Shown: positions 26,354 through 36,059, numbered from the stretch's first letter. The stretch: DNA of 56,669 bases from an uncultured Bacteroidales bacterium (GCA_949297285.1 CASFRL010000001.1:1-56669), one strand, 5' to 3'. Program-made: numbers and translations. The notes: generated from the sequence alone by a model not told the origin.

Positions 26354-27460
26354 ATGGGCTTATTAGAATTTTCAAAACTTCCGATCAACACGCTTGTAGG
26401 TGCAGACTGGAAAACGTTCAAGGGTGTTACCGAAGGCCGTGTCGTAGACAAAGGGTATAAACAAAAATATTACTTGACAAAGTCAGTATGCCGATTGCTC
26501 AGTCTATTGCAGCCGTTCGAAGATCGCAGATACAAAAAACTACTTGCCGACAAAACAATCGAAAACGATCCGGTATTTATTCTCGGACATTGGAGAAGTG
26601 GAACGACTTTTGTCCACAATGTATTCTCTTGTGACAAGCAGTTCGGATATAATACGACCTATCAGACCGTATTTCCCAATTTGATGTTATTCGGACAATC
26701 ATTTTTTAAAAAGCAGACCGCTCTATTGATGCCGGATAAAAGACCGACCGACAATATGGAACTGAAAGTCGATCTTCCGCAAGAAGAAGAGTTTGCTTTA
26801 TCCAATATGTTGCCATACTCTTTTTACAATTTCTGGTTTTTCCCCAAATATTGGCAAGAGTATAGCAAGAAGTATCTGCTTTTTGAAGACATTACGCCCG
26901 AAGAACTGGCAACATTCAAATCGGTCTTCGAACGTTTGATTAAGATTTCGTTATGGAACACGAAAGGGAGTCGGTTTTTGTCCAAAAATCCTCCTCATAC
27001 GGGAAGAATACCGCAACTGTTGGAGATGTTCCCGAATGCAAAATTCATCTATTTAATGAGAAATCCATATACGGTTTTCGAATCGACAAGAAGTTTCTTT
27101 ACAAATACCATACAGCCACTGAAACTGGAAGATTTCTCGAACAAGGAAATTGAGGAGAATATCATCAAAACATACCGCGACCTATACTTTAAATACGAAA
27201 AAGACAAAGGCCTTATCCCTAAAGGGAATCTTATAGAGGTCAAATTTGAGGATTTCGAGAAGAATGCGCTGGAAATGACAAAAAACATCTATGAGACGTT
27301 GTCAATTCCCGGATTTGAGAAAGCCCGGCCTGCCATAGAAGCCTATCTGGATACGAAAAAAGGATACAAAAAGAATCAGTATAAATATGAGGAAGAGACT
27401 GTTCGTATCGTAGAAAGCAACTGGGACTTTGCACTGAAAGATTGGGGATACAAATTATAA
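26354..27460 (+). CDS. PAPS-dependent sulfotransferase family protein
   Basis: The 368-residue protein has the PAPS 5'-phosphosulfate loop FILGHWRSGTTFVHN (residues 75-89), the acidic PQEEEFAL segment seen in this sulfotransferase group (142-149), KNPPHTGRIP, and the 3'-phosphate motif YLMRNPYTVFESTRSF (233-248). No signal peptide or membrane helix is visible, so it is probably cytoplasmic. It starts one base after the cysN stop and ends the PAPS operon, so the operon has its own sulfonate acceptor step. From established work, a gut Bacteroides enzyme in the same gene context (BT_0416 of B. thetaiotaomicron) sulfonates cholesterol and related sterols. Orthology here is inferred from context. 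The acceptor cannot be read from sequence. Confidence 0.9.
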   Translation: MGLLEFSKLPINTLVGADWKTFKGVTEGRVVDKGYKQKYYLTKSVCRLLSLLQPFEDRRYKKLLADKTIENDPVFILGHWRSGTTFVHNVFSCDKQFGYNTTYQTVFPNLMLFGQSFFKKQTALLMPDKRPTDNMELKVDLPQEEEFALSNMLPYSFYNFWFFPKYWQEYSKKYLLFEDITPEELATFKSVFERLIKISLWNTKGSRFLSKNPPHTGRIPQLLEMFPNAKFIYLMRNPYTVFESTRSFFTNTIQPLKLEDFSNKEIEENIIKTYRDLYFKYEKDKGLIPKGNLIEVKFEDFEKNALEMTKNIYETLSIPGFEKARPAIEAYLDTKKGYKKNQYKYEEETVRIVESNWDFALKDWGYKL

Positions 27461-27496
27461 ACTCTCACAAGCGAAAATTTTGTTTTTTCAACATAT

Positions 27497-27549
27497 AACC
27501 CTCCTGAAATTATAACAGCATCAATATTTCAGGAGGGTTTGTTTTATGT
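27497..27549 (+). terminator. Terminator after the sulfotransferase operon
   Basis: A perfect 14-bp stem (27497-27510 with 27536-27549, AACCCTCCTGAAAT arm) with a 25-nt loop, followed by TGTTTTATG. The long loop is unusual, but the GC-rich base and T-rich tail suit termination in the rightward direction. Confidence 0.7.
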
Positions 27550-27556
27550 TTATGTT

Positions 27557-28336
27557 TTATTCCGTCTCGCATACAGAAACGTATAGAGGATTTTTTTGAT
27601 GCCGGATCGTCCAGGTTCCGTTCTTCTTTATCACATCATATCCATCATTATTTTCAGAAGCCCATATATACTCACCATCTTGCATCGATTGATATACCAA
27701 TACAGGATGTATGGTATCTTCGGGCAAGAACAACTCTACTTGTAACGAATCGGGAGAAAATACTAAAAAAGCCGATGTAGTCGCATTCTTATCGAGACAA
27801 GAATTCATACGGATTCCGGTCTCAAATATGCGAATACACTCTTTTTTCACCTCAGACCACATATAACCGGCTGCTGCATTGCAATCATGCTCATCGGTTG
27901 CTACACCGACGTTCTCAACATAGGGATGATAGGTCAATACGGTTTTACCTTCATTCCCTTCGATAACGAGATTGCCCTCATTCAGCGACGCAAAACGGGC
28001 TTCGGACAATGCCTGCATATATATGCCTTCAAATTCAAGGTCGGGACAAGCCATCATGGTCATTCCTTCAGAAACGATTGAGAACCCCTTCTCTGCAGAC
28101 AATTCATAGCGTCCCATAAAGCGGTTGCAACCGGCTGTCCCGTAAACAGTATTCGTGTCGGTAAAAGATATTACCAAGTTCTCGGCAGGTAATTGCTGCA
28201 ACGTATCACCGCTTTTAAACTCGGACAATATCCATTCTTGAGACACCAACTCTTGCTTGTCAATAAGTTTTTTCTTATTGCAGGCACCCAGCAGCAAAGC
28301 TGCAAAAAATAACATGACGACAACTTTGATCTTCAT
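27557..28336 (-). CDS. META-domain (HslJ-like) lipoprotein
   Basis: The 259-residue protein begins with a lipoprotein signal peptide (lipobox LLGAC, Cys19). A META domain spans about residues 30-135: QEWILSEFKSGD, then GTAGCNRFMGRYEL and MTMMACPDLEFEGIYMQAL, the family's cysteine-containing signature. The C-terminal half (about 145-259) contains CNAAAGYMWSEVKKECIRIF and looks like a second, separate domain of unknown function. It should be anchored in the outer or inner membrane facing the periplasm. Family members are often stress-linked. It lies about 126 bp downstream of the NmrA-like gene on the same strand and is convergent with the sulfotransferase operon. Confidence 0.86.
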   Translation of the reverse strand: MKIKVVVMLFFAALLLGACNKKKLIDKQELVSQEWILSEFKSGDTLQQLPAENLVISFTDTNTVYGTAGCNRFMGRYELSAEKGFSIVSEGMTMMACPDLEFEGIYMQALSEARFASLNEGNLVIEGNEGKTVLTYHPYVENVGVATDEHDCNAAAGYMWSEVKKECIRIFETGIRMNSCLDKNATTSAFLVFSPDSLQVELFLPEDTIHPVLVYQSMQDGEYIWASENNDGYDVIKKNGTWTIRHQKNPLYVSVCETE

Positions 28337-28462
28337 AAATCGCTGTATTTTATTATTTAACCCAATTTATTTCTTACACTACAATTCGATATTTAACCCT
28401 ATTAATATAAATAAGTCTCTAAAAATAAGAAAAATCGATAGACTTACCAAAGAGACACAAAA

Positions 28463-29398
28463 TCATTCTGAATATGCGACTTGCAAATAGTCGGATAACG
28501 ATGTCAAAGAATGATTCCATTCCAATGGAGCTTGATCTTTTTTAAAAAACCAATTTTTTATTCCGGTTTTCAGTTTAGGCAAAGAATTGTCGTTGTTCAA
28601 TAATCTTTGCAACATATACCCCGTCTGGTCAAACTCATTACGAATTATCGCCGAGGCGACCGAACTTAAACGCTTCACGACAAATACCGACAGATTTACC
28701 TCCAAAAGAGCCTCTTCGTAAAGGTCGACCCCCACCGGCTCATAGACGATCTTATACCCCTTCTGTCGAGAAAGTTTTTCTGCAATATCTTCAAAAGAAT
28801 AGGAGACCTCATGAGTCAGCGTATAAATCTTATTCTCAGGATTATTTACTATAAGCAATTCGGCAATGGCTTTTGCAACATCTTTTGAAGAAACGAAACC
28901 GATCCGTCCGTTCCCGCCCGGATAATAAATATGCCGGTTTTCTATCGTCGCACCTATAAAAAAAGGTATATACTCCATCAGCATATTGGTTCGAAGAATC
29001 GTATAAGATATACCCGAAGCCTTGATTATATCTTCAATCTCCCGATCTTCACACGCCATCCGAGACGATTCGCCGACATGGGAAACCAAACTCACAAATA
29101 ATATGTGCTTTACGCCCGATTCTTGAGCACATCTTACCAAATTGGTATAAGCGGCACGATAATCCTGCAAAAAATTTGAATTGCAGATCAATAAACGGTC
29201 GACTCCTTGAAAAACCGTATCCAAAGAAGGCATATCATAAAATGAAACTTCGGAAAATTCTGCATTCAGATGGGTGCAAGAGGGTAAATATTGCTGCGCT
29301 CCGACAATTACACGAATCGGAATTGTCGTTTTTCGTTCGTCTAAGGCCATCAATACATCATTTCCCAAACATTCGGAAATATCGGTAATTAATATCAT
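28463..29398 (-). CDS. NmrA-like / atypical SDR-fold NAD(P)-binding protein
   Basis: The 311-residue cytoplasmic protein resembles NmrA/atypical short-chain dehydrogenases: a beta strand MILITDISECLGNDV, then VDRLLICN, GVKHILFVSL, ISYTILRTNMLMEYIPFFIG and IGFVSSKDVAKAIAELL. The normal GxxGxxG dinucleotide loop (GATGxxG) is replaced by DISECLG, so cofactor binding may be weak or lost. No Tyr-x-x-x-Lys catalytic pair is evident. The C-terminal 60 residues are unlike the usual family end. It could be a redox sensor or scaffold rather than an enzyme. A 300-bp gap separates it from nhaA upstream. Confidence 0.72.
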   Translation of the reverse strand: MILITDISECLGNDVLMALDERKTTIPIRVIVGAQQYLPSCTHLNAEFSEVSFYDMPSLDTVFQGVDRLLICNSNFLQDYRAAYTNLVRCAQESGVKHILFVSLVSHVGESSRMACEDREIEDIIKASGISYTILRTNMLMEYIPFFIGATIENRHIYYPGGNGRIGFVSSKDVAKAIAELLIVNNPENKIYTLTHEVSYSFEDIAEKLSRQKGYKIVYEPVGVDLYEEALLEVNLSVFVVKRLSSVASAIIRNEFDQTGYMLQRLLNNDNSLPKLKTGIKNWFFKKDQAPLEWNHSLTSLSDYLQVAYSE

Positions 29399-29568
29399 AA
29401 AACTATTTTTACAATAAAAACAGTATCACTTTAAAAAAGTTCTTCAACCACATTATAAACAATTCGATAATAAATAAGTCAAAATGTTAACGAATAGGGT
29501 TTGTTTTGTTAACAAGCAATACTCGTTTAACAAATCATGTTAAATAAAAAGCTATTTCGATTACTATA

Positions 29569-29601
29569 TTTGTTATGTATAAAAACATATTTTTATATTT
29601 G
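29569..29601 (+). promoter_or_regulatory. Bacteroides-type promoter in the gap between the NmrA-like gene and nhaA
   Basis: TTTG at 29569-29572, 21 nt spacing, then TATATTTG at 29594-29601. A second TATATTTG at 29565-29572 overlaps the -33 element but has no clean -33 of its own. The promoter points toward nhaA's 3' end, and no annotated gene lies downstream on this strand. Confidence 0.4.
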
Positions 29602-29608
29602 ATACAGA

Positions 29609-29687
29609 TTTTCATGGAATTAAGGTTTAGGTTAATTAAGTAGTAAAAAAGAGAGGGCTGTCGCGATGACAGCCCTCTCTTTTTTAC
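29609..29687 (+). ncRNA. Candidate short transcript or small RNA ending in a strong terminator
   Basis: A promoter at 29569-29601 is followed about 40 bp later by a 20-bp perfect hairpin with a U-rich 3' end, giving a predicted RNA of about 80 nt antisense-proximal to the nhaA 3' end. It contains only a 9-codon ORF. A 22-codon ORF (29575-29643: hydrophobic start, basic end) overlaps the promoter and would need the earlier -7 box. Expression is not shown; the promoter boxes may be chance AT-rich matches. Confidence 0.3.
29643..29687. terminator. Bidirectional rho-independent terminator (nhaA and possible opposite transcript)
   Basis: A perfect 20-bp inverted repeat (29643-29662 with 29668-29687), loop GCGAT, GC-rich core AGAGGGCTGTC, flanked by A6 on one side and T6 on the other, so it works in either direction. 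It lies 16 bp past the nhaA stop. Confidence 0.9.
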
Positions 29688-29702
29688 GTTTCGACATATC
29701 GT

Positions 29703-31055
29703 TTACAGTTCGTCTTCGGGTAAATGTTTCGGCAAAAACAGGTTCAATAAAGAATAACCAATAATACCGGCAAGTAACGATCCCAATAAAATTCCCATTT
29801 TAGCCTGATTCAACAATAATTCTCCTTCAGGAATATCGCCATAAGAAAGATTGGCAATAAACAGAGATACCGTGAATCCTATTCCGCCAAGTGCTGATAC
29901 TCCGGCTACGGTTTTCCATGTTGCGCCATGAGGCATAGGTACCCATCGCATTTTTATTGCAATAAACGTAAAAGAAAATATTCCGAGGAATTTACCCAAT
30001 ACAAGCCCCAAAAGCACAGCCAGACTTACTCCTTGCAAAACAGAAGACAGGTCGAACCCGGATAAAGCAATACCGGCATTGGCAAAGGCGAATAAGGGTA
30101 TTATCAAATAATTTACGATCGGATGAAGCGTGTCTTCGAGATCTTGCAAAGGACTGATTACTTTATCCGAAGCAGACTCAACGCATTTCAACAGGTTCAA
30201 CTGTTCTTTACTCAGGATATGGGTCTCTCCGCTTTCTTGATTCTCCGATGCAGGAAAACGAGAAACCGTATCTTTGATTTTATTAATGAACTTTTCTGTA
30301 TGCATCACAGGATGTGCCGGTACACAGAAGGCGACTAAAACTCCGGCAATAGTAGGATGTATTCCTGAATTCAGGAACAAGAACCAAACGGCAATACCGA
30401 TAAGGATATAAAACATCTTACTATTGATATGCCATTTCGAACCCATCAGCAAAATCAACAATAATCCCAGCGCATACAATAAATAAGAAAAGTAAATCTC
30501 TCCGGAATAAAATATGGCAATTGCCAAAATACCGCCGATATCATCGGCAACCGCAAGAGTGGCCAGGAATATTTTCAACCCGATCGGCACCCGTTTGCCC
30601 AACATGCTCAAAATACCCAAAGAAAAAGCGATATCGGTAGCCATCGGTATAGCACTTCCTCTCAACACCGCCTCACCATCGGCAACCATACGAAAAATCA
30701 AGATAGGCAACACGATACCCCCTACGGCAGCAATAACCGGCAGCAATGCTTGTTTTACCGATGACAATTCACCGACAAGCACTTCTCTTTTAATCTCAAG
30801 ACCTACGGAAAAGAAAAAAACTGCCATAAGGGCATCGTTTATAAATTGCATCAAAGTCATCGGTTCGCCATGGTGGCTAAACAGATTAAAATTCCCGATT
30901 TGTAAAGAAACCGGGACATCCCACCATGAAAAATATACCGATGCAAAAGGTGAATTGGCAATAATCATGGCCAGTACCGTTACCAGAATCAATACGTAAC
31001 CGCCATTCGTGTAGTTTTGCAAGGTTCTCCGAATGGCAAAAATAGAATCTTTCAT
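29703..31055 (-). CDS. nhaA: Na+/H+ antiporter NhaA
   Basis: The 450-residue inner-membrane protein has about 12 hydrophobic helices. The ion-site aspartates are in MATDIAFSLG (Asp141) and AVADDIGGILAIAIF (Asp171, Asp172), equivalent to Asp133/163/164 of E. coli NhaA. It exports Na+ in exchange for protons. A hydrophilic insert of about 50 residues (roughly 235-290, with SRFPASENQESGETH) is longer than in enterobacterial NhaA. The bidirectional terminator follows. Upstream, 160 bp separate it from lepA on the same strand. Confidence 0.96.
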   Translation of the reverse strand: MKDSIFAIRRTLQNYTNGGYVLILVTVLAMIIANSPFASVYFSWWDVPVSLQIGNFNLFSHHGEPMTLMQFINDALMAVFFFSVGLEIKREVLVGELSSVKQALLPVIAAVGGIVLPILIFRMVADGEAVLRGSAIPMATDIAFSLGILSMLGKRVPIGLKIFLATLAVADDIGGILAIAIFYSGEIYFSYLLYALGLLLILLMGSKWHINSKMFYILIGIAVWFLFLNSGIHPTIAGVLVAFCVPAHPVMHTEKFINKIKDTVSRFPASENQESGETHILSKEQLNLLKCVESASDKVISPLQDLEDTLHPIVNYLIIPLFAFANAGIALSGFDLSSVLQGVSLAVLLGLVLGKFLGIFSFTFIAIKMRWVPMPHGATWKTVAGVSALGGIGFTVSLFIANLSYGDIPEGELLLNQAKMGILLGSLLAGIIGYSLLNLFLPKHLPEDEL

Positions 31056-31215
31056 AATTTTAAAGTCTTAACTTTTTGTAAAACAGAAATCAAGCTATCA
31101 CAGTTTAATCATTTCCTGTTTTTTTGTAGGATAAATACATAAAAAATATATAATCCGACAGGGAAATAGACACGGAAGGGAGTCACCTCTCTTCGCGTGC
31201 TACTTTCGACATTTC

Positions 31216-33003
31216 TCAATCTAATTTCAATACCGCCAAAAACGCTTTTTGAGGCACTTCAACAGAACCGATCTGTTTCATACGTTTCTTTCCTCTTTTC
31301 TGCTTTTCCAGAAGTTTACGTTTACGGCTTATGTCTCCACCATAACATTTGGCAGTCACATCCTTACGCACGGCCTTTATCGTTTCACGAGCAATGATCT
31401 TTGCCCCGATTGCAGCTTGTATGGCAATATCGAATTGCTGACGCGGAATTAACTCTTTCAGTTTTTCACACATACGACGACCAAAAGAGACCGCATTGTC
31501 GAAGTGAGTTAAAGTCGATAAAGCATCTACCGGTTCACCATTCAGAAGAATATCCAATTTCACCAGTTTCGACGGTCTGAAGTCATGGAGATGATAATCG
31601 AACGAAGCATACCCTTTGGAAATACTTTTCAACTTGTCATAAAAATCGATTACGATCTCTCCCAAAGGCAAATCATAAATCAACTCTACTCTATTGCCCG
31701 AAATATATTCCTGTTTGATGAGTTCTCCCCGTTTTCCCAAACAAAGGGTCATAATCGGACCGATGTAATCGGTTATTGTTATGACTGACGCCCGGATATA
31801 AGGCTCCTCTATTTTCTCGATCAAAGTAGGATCGGGCAAACCGGATGGGTTGTGCACTTCGGTCACATTTCCTTTTTTATCATATACTTTATAAGATACG
31901 TTGGGTACAGTAGTAATGACATCCATATCGAACTCCCGGTCGAGCCGCTCCTGTACTATTTCCATATGCAACAAGCCGAGAAATCCGCAACGGAAACCGA
32001 ACCCTAACGCAACAGAAGATTCCGGTTGAAATGTCAACGAGGCATCATTCAACTGCAATTTCTCTAACGATGCCCTCAAATTTTCGAAATCTTCGCTTTC
32101 GATGGGATAAACTCCGGCAAATACCATCGGCTTCACCTCTTCGAACCCATCGATGGCCTTATCACACGGACGGGCTATGTGTGTAATCGTATCGCCAACC
32201 TTTACTTCCCGTGAAGTTTTTATTCCAGAAATAATATATCCTACATCTCCCGTTCCAAGCTCTTTTCGGGGTGACATATCCAATTTAAGCACACCGATCT
32301 CATCGGCTTCATACTCTTTACCGGTAGCGACAAATTTTACTTTATCGCCCGTACGTATCACGCCATTCATAATTTTGAAATATGCGATGATTCCTCGGAA
32401 CGGATTGAATACAGAATCGAAGATGAGACATTGCAAAGGGGCTTCGGGATCACCTGCCGGAGCCGGAACCCGCTCGATAATCGCCCGAAGAATCTCCTCA
32501 ACGCCAATACCGGTCTTACCGCTGGCACGTATTATCTCTTCTCGCTTACAACCCAACAGCTCTATAATTTGATCTTCAACCTCATCGGGCATTGCGCTGG
32601 GAAGGTCCACTTTATTGATCACCGGTATTATTTCCAGATCGTTCTCGATTGCCATATACAGGTTCGAGATGGTCTGTGCCTGAATACCTTGGGAGGCATC
32701 AACAATCAACAATGCGCCTTCACAAGCTGCGATAGAACGAGACACTTCATAAGAAAAATCGACATGTCCCGGAGTATCGATCAGGTTCAATATATACTTT
32801 TCGCCCTCATACATATACTCCATCTGTATAGCATGGCTTTTGATCGTAATACCCCGCTCCCGTTCCAAATCCATATTGTCCAATACCTGATCTTGCAAAT
32901 CTTTAGCAGCTACCGTATCGGTAAACTCCAACAATCGGTCGGCCAATGTACTTTTCCCGTGATCTATATGTGCAATAATACAAAAATTGCGAATATTCTT
33001 CAT
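31216..33003 (-). CDS. lepA: Translation elongation factor 4
   Basis: The 595-residue protein is full length for LepA/EF4. The GTPase domain shows [20 protein letters not shown] (G1), [25 protein letters not shown] and NKVDLPSA. The C-terminal LepA-specific domain ends with [40 protein letters not shown]. It acts on ribosomes during elongation or initiation. A -7 box (TATATTTG on the reverse strand, 33040 to 33033) lies 30 nt upstream of the ATG. Confidence 0.98.
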   Translation of the reverse strand: MKNIRNFCIIAHIDHGKSTLADRLLEFTDTVAAKDLQDQVLDNMDLERERGITIKSHAIQMEYMYEGEKYILNLIDTPGHVDFSYEVSRSIAACEGALLIVDASQGIQAQTISNLYMAIENDLEIIPVINKVDLPSAMPDEVEDQIIELLGCKREEIIRASGKTGIGVEEILRAIIERVPAPAGDPEAPLQCLIFDSVFNPFRGIIAYFKIMNGVIRTGDKVKFVATGKEYEADEIGVLKLDMSPRKELGTGDVGYIISGIKTSREVKVGDTITHIARPCDKAIDGFEEVKPMVFAGVYPIESEDFENLRASLEKLQLNDASLTFQPESSVALGFGFRCGFLGLLHMEIVQERLDREFDMDVITTVPNVSYKVYDKKGNVTEVHNPSGLPDPTLIEKIEEPYIRASVITITDYIGPIMTLCLGKRGELIKQEYISGNRVELIYDLPLGEIVIDFYDKLKSISKGYASFDYHLHDFRPSKLVKLDILLNGEPVDALSTLTHFDNAVSFGRRMCEKLKELIPRQQFDIAIQAAIGAKIIARETIKAVRKDVTAKCYGGDISRKRKLLEKQKRGKKRMKQIGSVEVPQKAFLAVLKLD

Positions 33004-33032
33004 TTATTTTATCTCTTTGCTTTTTTCCGATG

Positions 33033-33040
33033 CAAATATA
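33033..33040 (-). promoter_or_regulatory. -7 promoter box for lepA
   Basis: TATATTTG on the reverse strand, followed by C, is an exact TAnnTTTG match at the expected distance from the lepA ATG. No clear -33 TTTG is seen. Confidence 0.45.
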
Positions 33041-33261
33041 CGTAATTTTTTAATTCTCCGACAGCAGGCGTCCTTTGAGAAAAACGATCTGAAACAGATA
33101 TTTTCCTACCGTACGACAAAGAAGAAATAAAAAAACTCCCCATTCAATTTTTGTGTCCGATTCAAGACTTTTCAATTTTTATCGCTATCTTTGGATAAGA
33201 TAGAATAGGGTTCGGCAAAAGGGCACAATCAAATTCGTTTTTAGATTGACTCTTTTTCACT

Positions 33262-33269
33262 TACCTTTG
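33262..33269 (+). promoter_or_regulatory. -7 promoter box for the two-component operon
   Basis: In the 349-bp gap between lepA and the response regulator, TACCTTTG at 33262-33269 matches TAnnTTTG, with TTTT at the -33 position. Another match, TATCTTTG, lies at 33186-33193. Nearby GTAACACTTTTGTAACA is a short direct repeat (GTAACA twice). The rest of the gap (33041-33352) holds no gene that I can see. Confidence 0.45.
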
Positions 33270-33352
33270 AAGTAACACTTTTGTAACATATATTTCACAC
33301 CAGCGAAACAGTATTTAATGATTTTTGCAGAGTAATAAAAAAATAAACGGTT

Positions 33353-34042
33353 ATGGCAAATTACAGAATTCTGGTAGTCGATGATGAAGAGGATCTTTGC
33401 GAAATATTAAAATTCAACCTCGAAACCGAAGGGTATGAAGTCGATACCGCCAATTCTGCTGAAGAGGCATTGAAAAAAGACCTGTCAATATACGACCTGC
33501 TTATGTTGGATGTCATGATGGGAGAAATAAGCGGATTTAAAATGGCCAACATAATCCGCAAAGATGAAACCAAGGCCCAAATACCTATCATCTTCTTAAC
33601 GGCCAAAGATACGGAAAATGATCGGTTGACGGGATTTAATCTTGGTGCCGATGATTATATTTCGAAACCATTCTCGATACGGGAAGTAACAGCCCGTGTC
33701 AAAGCTGTTTTACGACGTACGACCAACAATAATGCCACCCAGAAAGAGATTTTGTCTTTCGACCAGTTACTTATTAATATTCCGCAAAAGAAAGTGACGA
33801 TAAAAGGTGAAGAAATCATGCTGACAAAAAAAGAGTTTGAGATATTAAAGCTCTTGTTAGAACATCAAGGACAGGTTTTTTCCCGAGAAGACATTCTTTC
33901 GCGCGTCTGGAGCGATGAAGTATATGTTCTTGACCGAACCATCGATGTAAATATTACCCGATTAAGAAAAAAGATAGGAGAATACGGAAAAAATATCGTT
34001 ACCCGTCTGGGATACGGATATTGTTTTGAAACTTCTTGGTAG
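33353..34042 (+). CDS. OmpR/PhoB-family response regulator
   Basis: The 229-residue cytoplasmic regulator has a receiver domain (1-120), with acidic VVDDEEDLC, phospho-acceptor Asp53 in LLMLDVMMG, Thr in IIFLTAKD and Lys in DYISKPF. A C-terminal winged-helix DNA-binding domain follows (about 135-229; MLTKKEFEILKLLLEHQGQV, then DRTIDVNITRLRKKIGEYG). All key residues are present. It overlaps no gene, and the kinase ATG comes 12 nt after its stop, forming a two-gene operon. The best resemblance is to PhoB/RprY-like regulators of Bacteroidota; the regulon is unknown. Confidence 0.93.
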   Translation: MANYRILVVDDEEDLCEILKFNLETEGYEVDTANSAEEALKKDLSIYDLLMLDVMMGEISGFKMANIIRKDETKAQIPIIFLTAKDTENDRLTGFNLGADDYISKPFSIREVTARVKAVLRRTTNNNATQKEILSFDQLLINIPQKKVTIKGEEIMLTKKEFEILKLLLEHQGQVFSREDILSRVWSDEVYVLDRTIDVNITRLRKKIGEYGKNIVTRLGYGYCFETSW

Positions 34043-34053
34043 GACCTACGACA

Positions 34054-35820
34054 ATGAATACCGAAAAAAACAAACGCAGAATACCTTTCCATATAGAGCT
34101 TTTTCTCTCTATTGCATCTCTGTTTATTACATTCATCCTGCTGTTTTTCTTCATTCAGTTCAATCTGGATAAAGAAAACAGGCAAGATATGCTTAATTCT
34201 ATTCTGCAAGATTATAATAACCTGATATATCGGGAATATTCTTCTTCTCGAATGACCGGAGCTCGACTCGATTCTATCATCGCCAGCATAACTGATAAGA
34301 ACTTGCGTGTCACAATCACGACATTGGAAGGGAATGTAATTACTGACAGCGGACATAGCGACTCCATACCATTACCCAATCATAAAAAACGTCCGGAAAT
34401 AGAACAGGCGATTTACTCGGGCTTCGGATACTCTTTGCGCAGCTCCGAAACACGTCCGGGAGAAAATTATTTTTATTCTGCCCGGAGATATGATGATGTA
34501 ATCATCCGGTCGGCACTTCCGTTCGATCTGTCGACAGGATCGATGTTGAAAACCGACAGCAAATTCACGTACATGCTGATCATAATTTCAGCATTGGCAA
34601 TTATTATTCTCTACTATTTTTGCAACAAACTGGGAAAATCGATCTCTATTTTACGGGATTTTTCGAACCGGGCAAAGCAAGAAAAACCGATCGATGTAAA
34701 TATGCCTTTGGCACGCAATGATATCGGAGATATTACCCACAATATCATACGCATCTACAAAAATCTTCACCACACAAAAGAGGAGCTCTCGATCGAAAAA
34801 GAGAAACTGATCAAACATTTGCAGATTTCCAAAGAGGGGCTGGCTGTTTTCTCACCGGAAAAAAAAGTTATCGTTGCCAATAATCTTTTTGTCCAATATG
34901 CGAATTTAATTTCTGACGAACCGTTTTCTTCTATCGATAATATTTTCGAAGTCGCAGAATTTAAACAGATTTTCGACTTCGTACAGAAAAACAATTACCC
35001 GAATTATTCTCGGCAAGAGATTATGAGCGATTCGCTGATCATCAGCAAAAACAGCAAATCATTTCAGATCGAATGCATCTTATTTCAAGACAATTCGTTC
35101 GAAATATCAATAAACAACATCACGCAGCAAGAAGAGGAAAGCCGATTGAAACGCCAACTGACTCAAAATATCGCACATGAACTTAAAACTCCGGTCAGCA
35201 GCATTCAGGGTTATATGGAAACCATTATCGAAAACCCCACTTTATCGGAAGAAAAACAAAAGCTGTTCCTTGAGCGATGCTATGCCCAAACAAAACGTCT
35301 AACAGATTTATTACACGATATTTCGATATTGAATAGAATCGACGAATCGAATGACCTTTTCGAGTGTGAATCGATATCCATAAACAAAACTATCGAAGAG
35401 GTCATTACCGATACTTCGGCATCGATAGAAAGCAAAAAGATGAAATTGGATATTTCTCTGCCTGATAATATGATGCTGAACGGAAACCATTCTCTTTTGT
35501 ATTCTATTTTCAGGAATCTTACAGACAATGCCATTGCTTATGCGGGTGAAAATACGACAATAGCCATTCATTGTTATCTACAAGATGATAATTATTACTA
35601 CTTCTCTTTCTCGGATACCGGACCCGGCGTTTCAGAAAAACATCTGAATCGACTCTTCGAACGATTTTACAGGGTTGATAAAGGCCGCTCACGGAAACTG
35701 GGTGGAACCGGTCTCGGATTGGCCATTGTAAAAAATGCCGTGCTATTCCATAAGGGAGAGATTCTGGCCAAAAACCAACTCAACGGAGGGCTGGAGTTTC
35801 TTTTTACATTAAAAAAATAA
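34054..35820 (+). CDS. Membrane sensor histidine kinase, PhoR-like
   Basis: The 588-residue kinase has a first membrane helix (about residues 12-36), a periplasmic domain of about 130 residues, a second helix (about 171-190), a HAMP-like linker, a PAS-like domain (about 255-355), then HisKA with the phospho-acceptor motif IAHELKTPVSSIQGYMETI (His375). The ATPase domain shows FRNLTDNAIAYAG, FSDTGPGVSEKHLNRLFERF and GGTGLGLAIVKNAVLFHKG. The ATG at 34054 is used rather than the upstream TTG at 34036, which overlaps the regulator gene. Its signal is unknown; the neighbouring small protein and plug protein are possible targets. Confidence 0.93.
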   Translation: MNTEKNKRRIPFHIELFLSIASLFITFILLFFFIQFNLDKENRQDMLNSILQDYNNLIYREYSSSRMTGARLDSIIASITDKNLRVTITTLEGNVITDSGHSDSIPLPNHKKRPEIEQAIYSGFGYSLRSSETRPGENYFYSARRYDDVIIRSALPFDLSTGSMLKTDSKFTYMLIIISALAIIILYYFCNKLGKSISILRDFSNRAKQEKPIDVNMPLARNDIGDITHNIIRIYKNLHHTKEELSIEKEKLIKHLQISKEGLAVFSPEKKVIVANNLFVQYANLISDEPFSSIDNIFEVAEFKQIFDFVQKNNYPNYSRQEIMSDSLIISKNSKSFQIECILFQDNSFEISINNITQQEEESRLKRQLTQNIAHELKTPVSSIQGYMETIIENPTLSEEKQKLFLERCYAQTKRLTDLLHDISILNRIDESNDLFECESISINKTIEEVITDTSASIESKKMKLDISLPDNMMLNGNHSLLYSIFRNLTDNAIAYAGENTTIAIHCYLQDDNYYYFSFSDTGPGVSEKHLNRLFERFYRVDKGRSRKLGGTGLGLAIVKNAVLFHKGEILAKNQLNGGLEFLFTLKK

Positions 35821-36059
35821 TAAACTTATTCCCGAAAGGAAAGATGAACAGTATTAAGATCGGTTCTAACAATATGCTTAATCATACACGCTTTTGTTAT
35901 CTGCATTGAGCGACAAAACATCCATTGACAAATATCCGGGTTATCGCGGTTGCCAAATTATTATGGATAATCTATCGGCAACAAGATCGATATTTTAATA
36001 CATTCTCTTTTTTATTTTATACTTTAATCTTATTTTTGTATAGAATAAGGAGTATAATT

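Noticed and set aside
28350..28405. Two copies of TATTTAACCC upstream of the META lipoprotein gene
   Set aside because: Only 10 bp each in AT-rich DNA, with no symmetry and no promoter alignment; likely chance.
30514..30999. 161-codon + strand ORF inside nhaA
   Set aside because: Antisense shadow of membrane-helix coding sequence; no promoter or conserved motif.
33865..34356. 163-codon - strand ORF across the response regulator and kinase
   Set aside because: Opposes two clear genes and has no domain resemblance.
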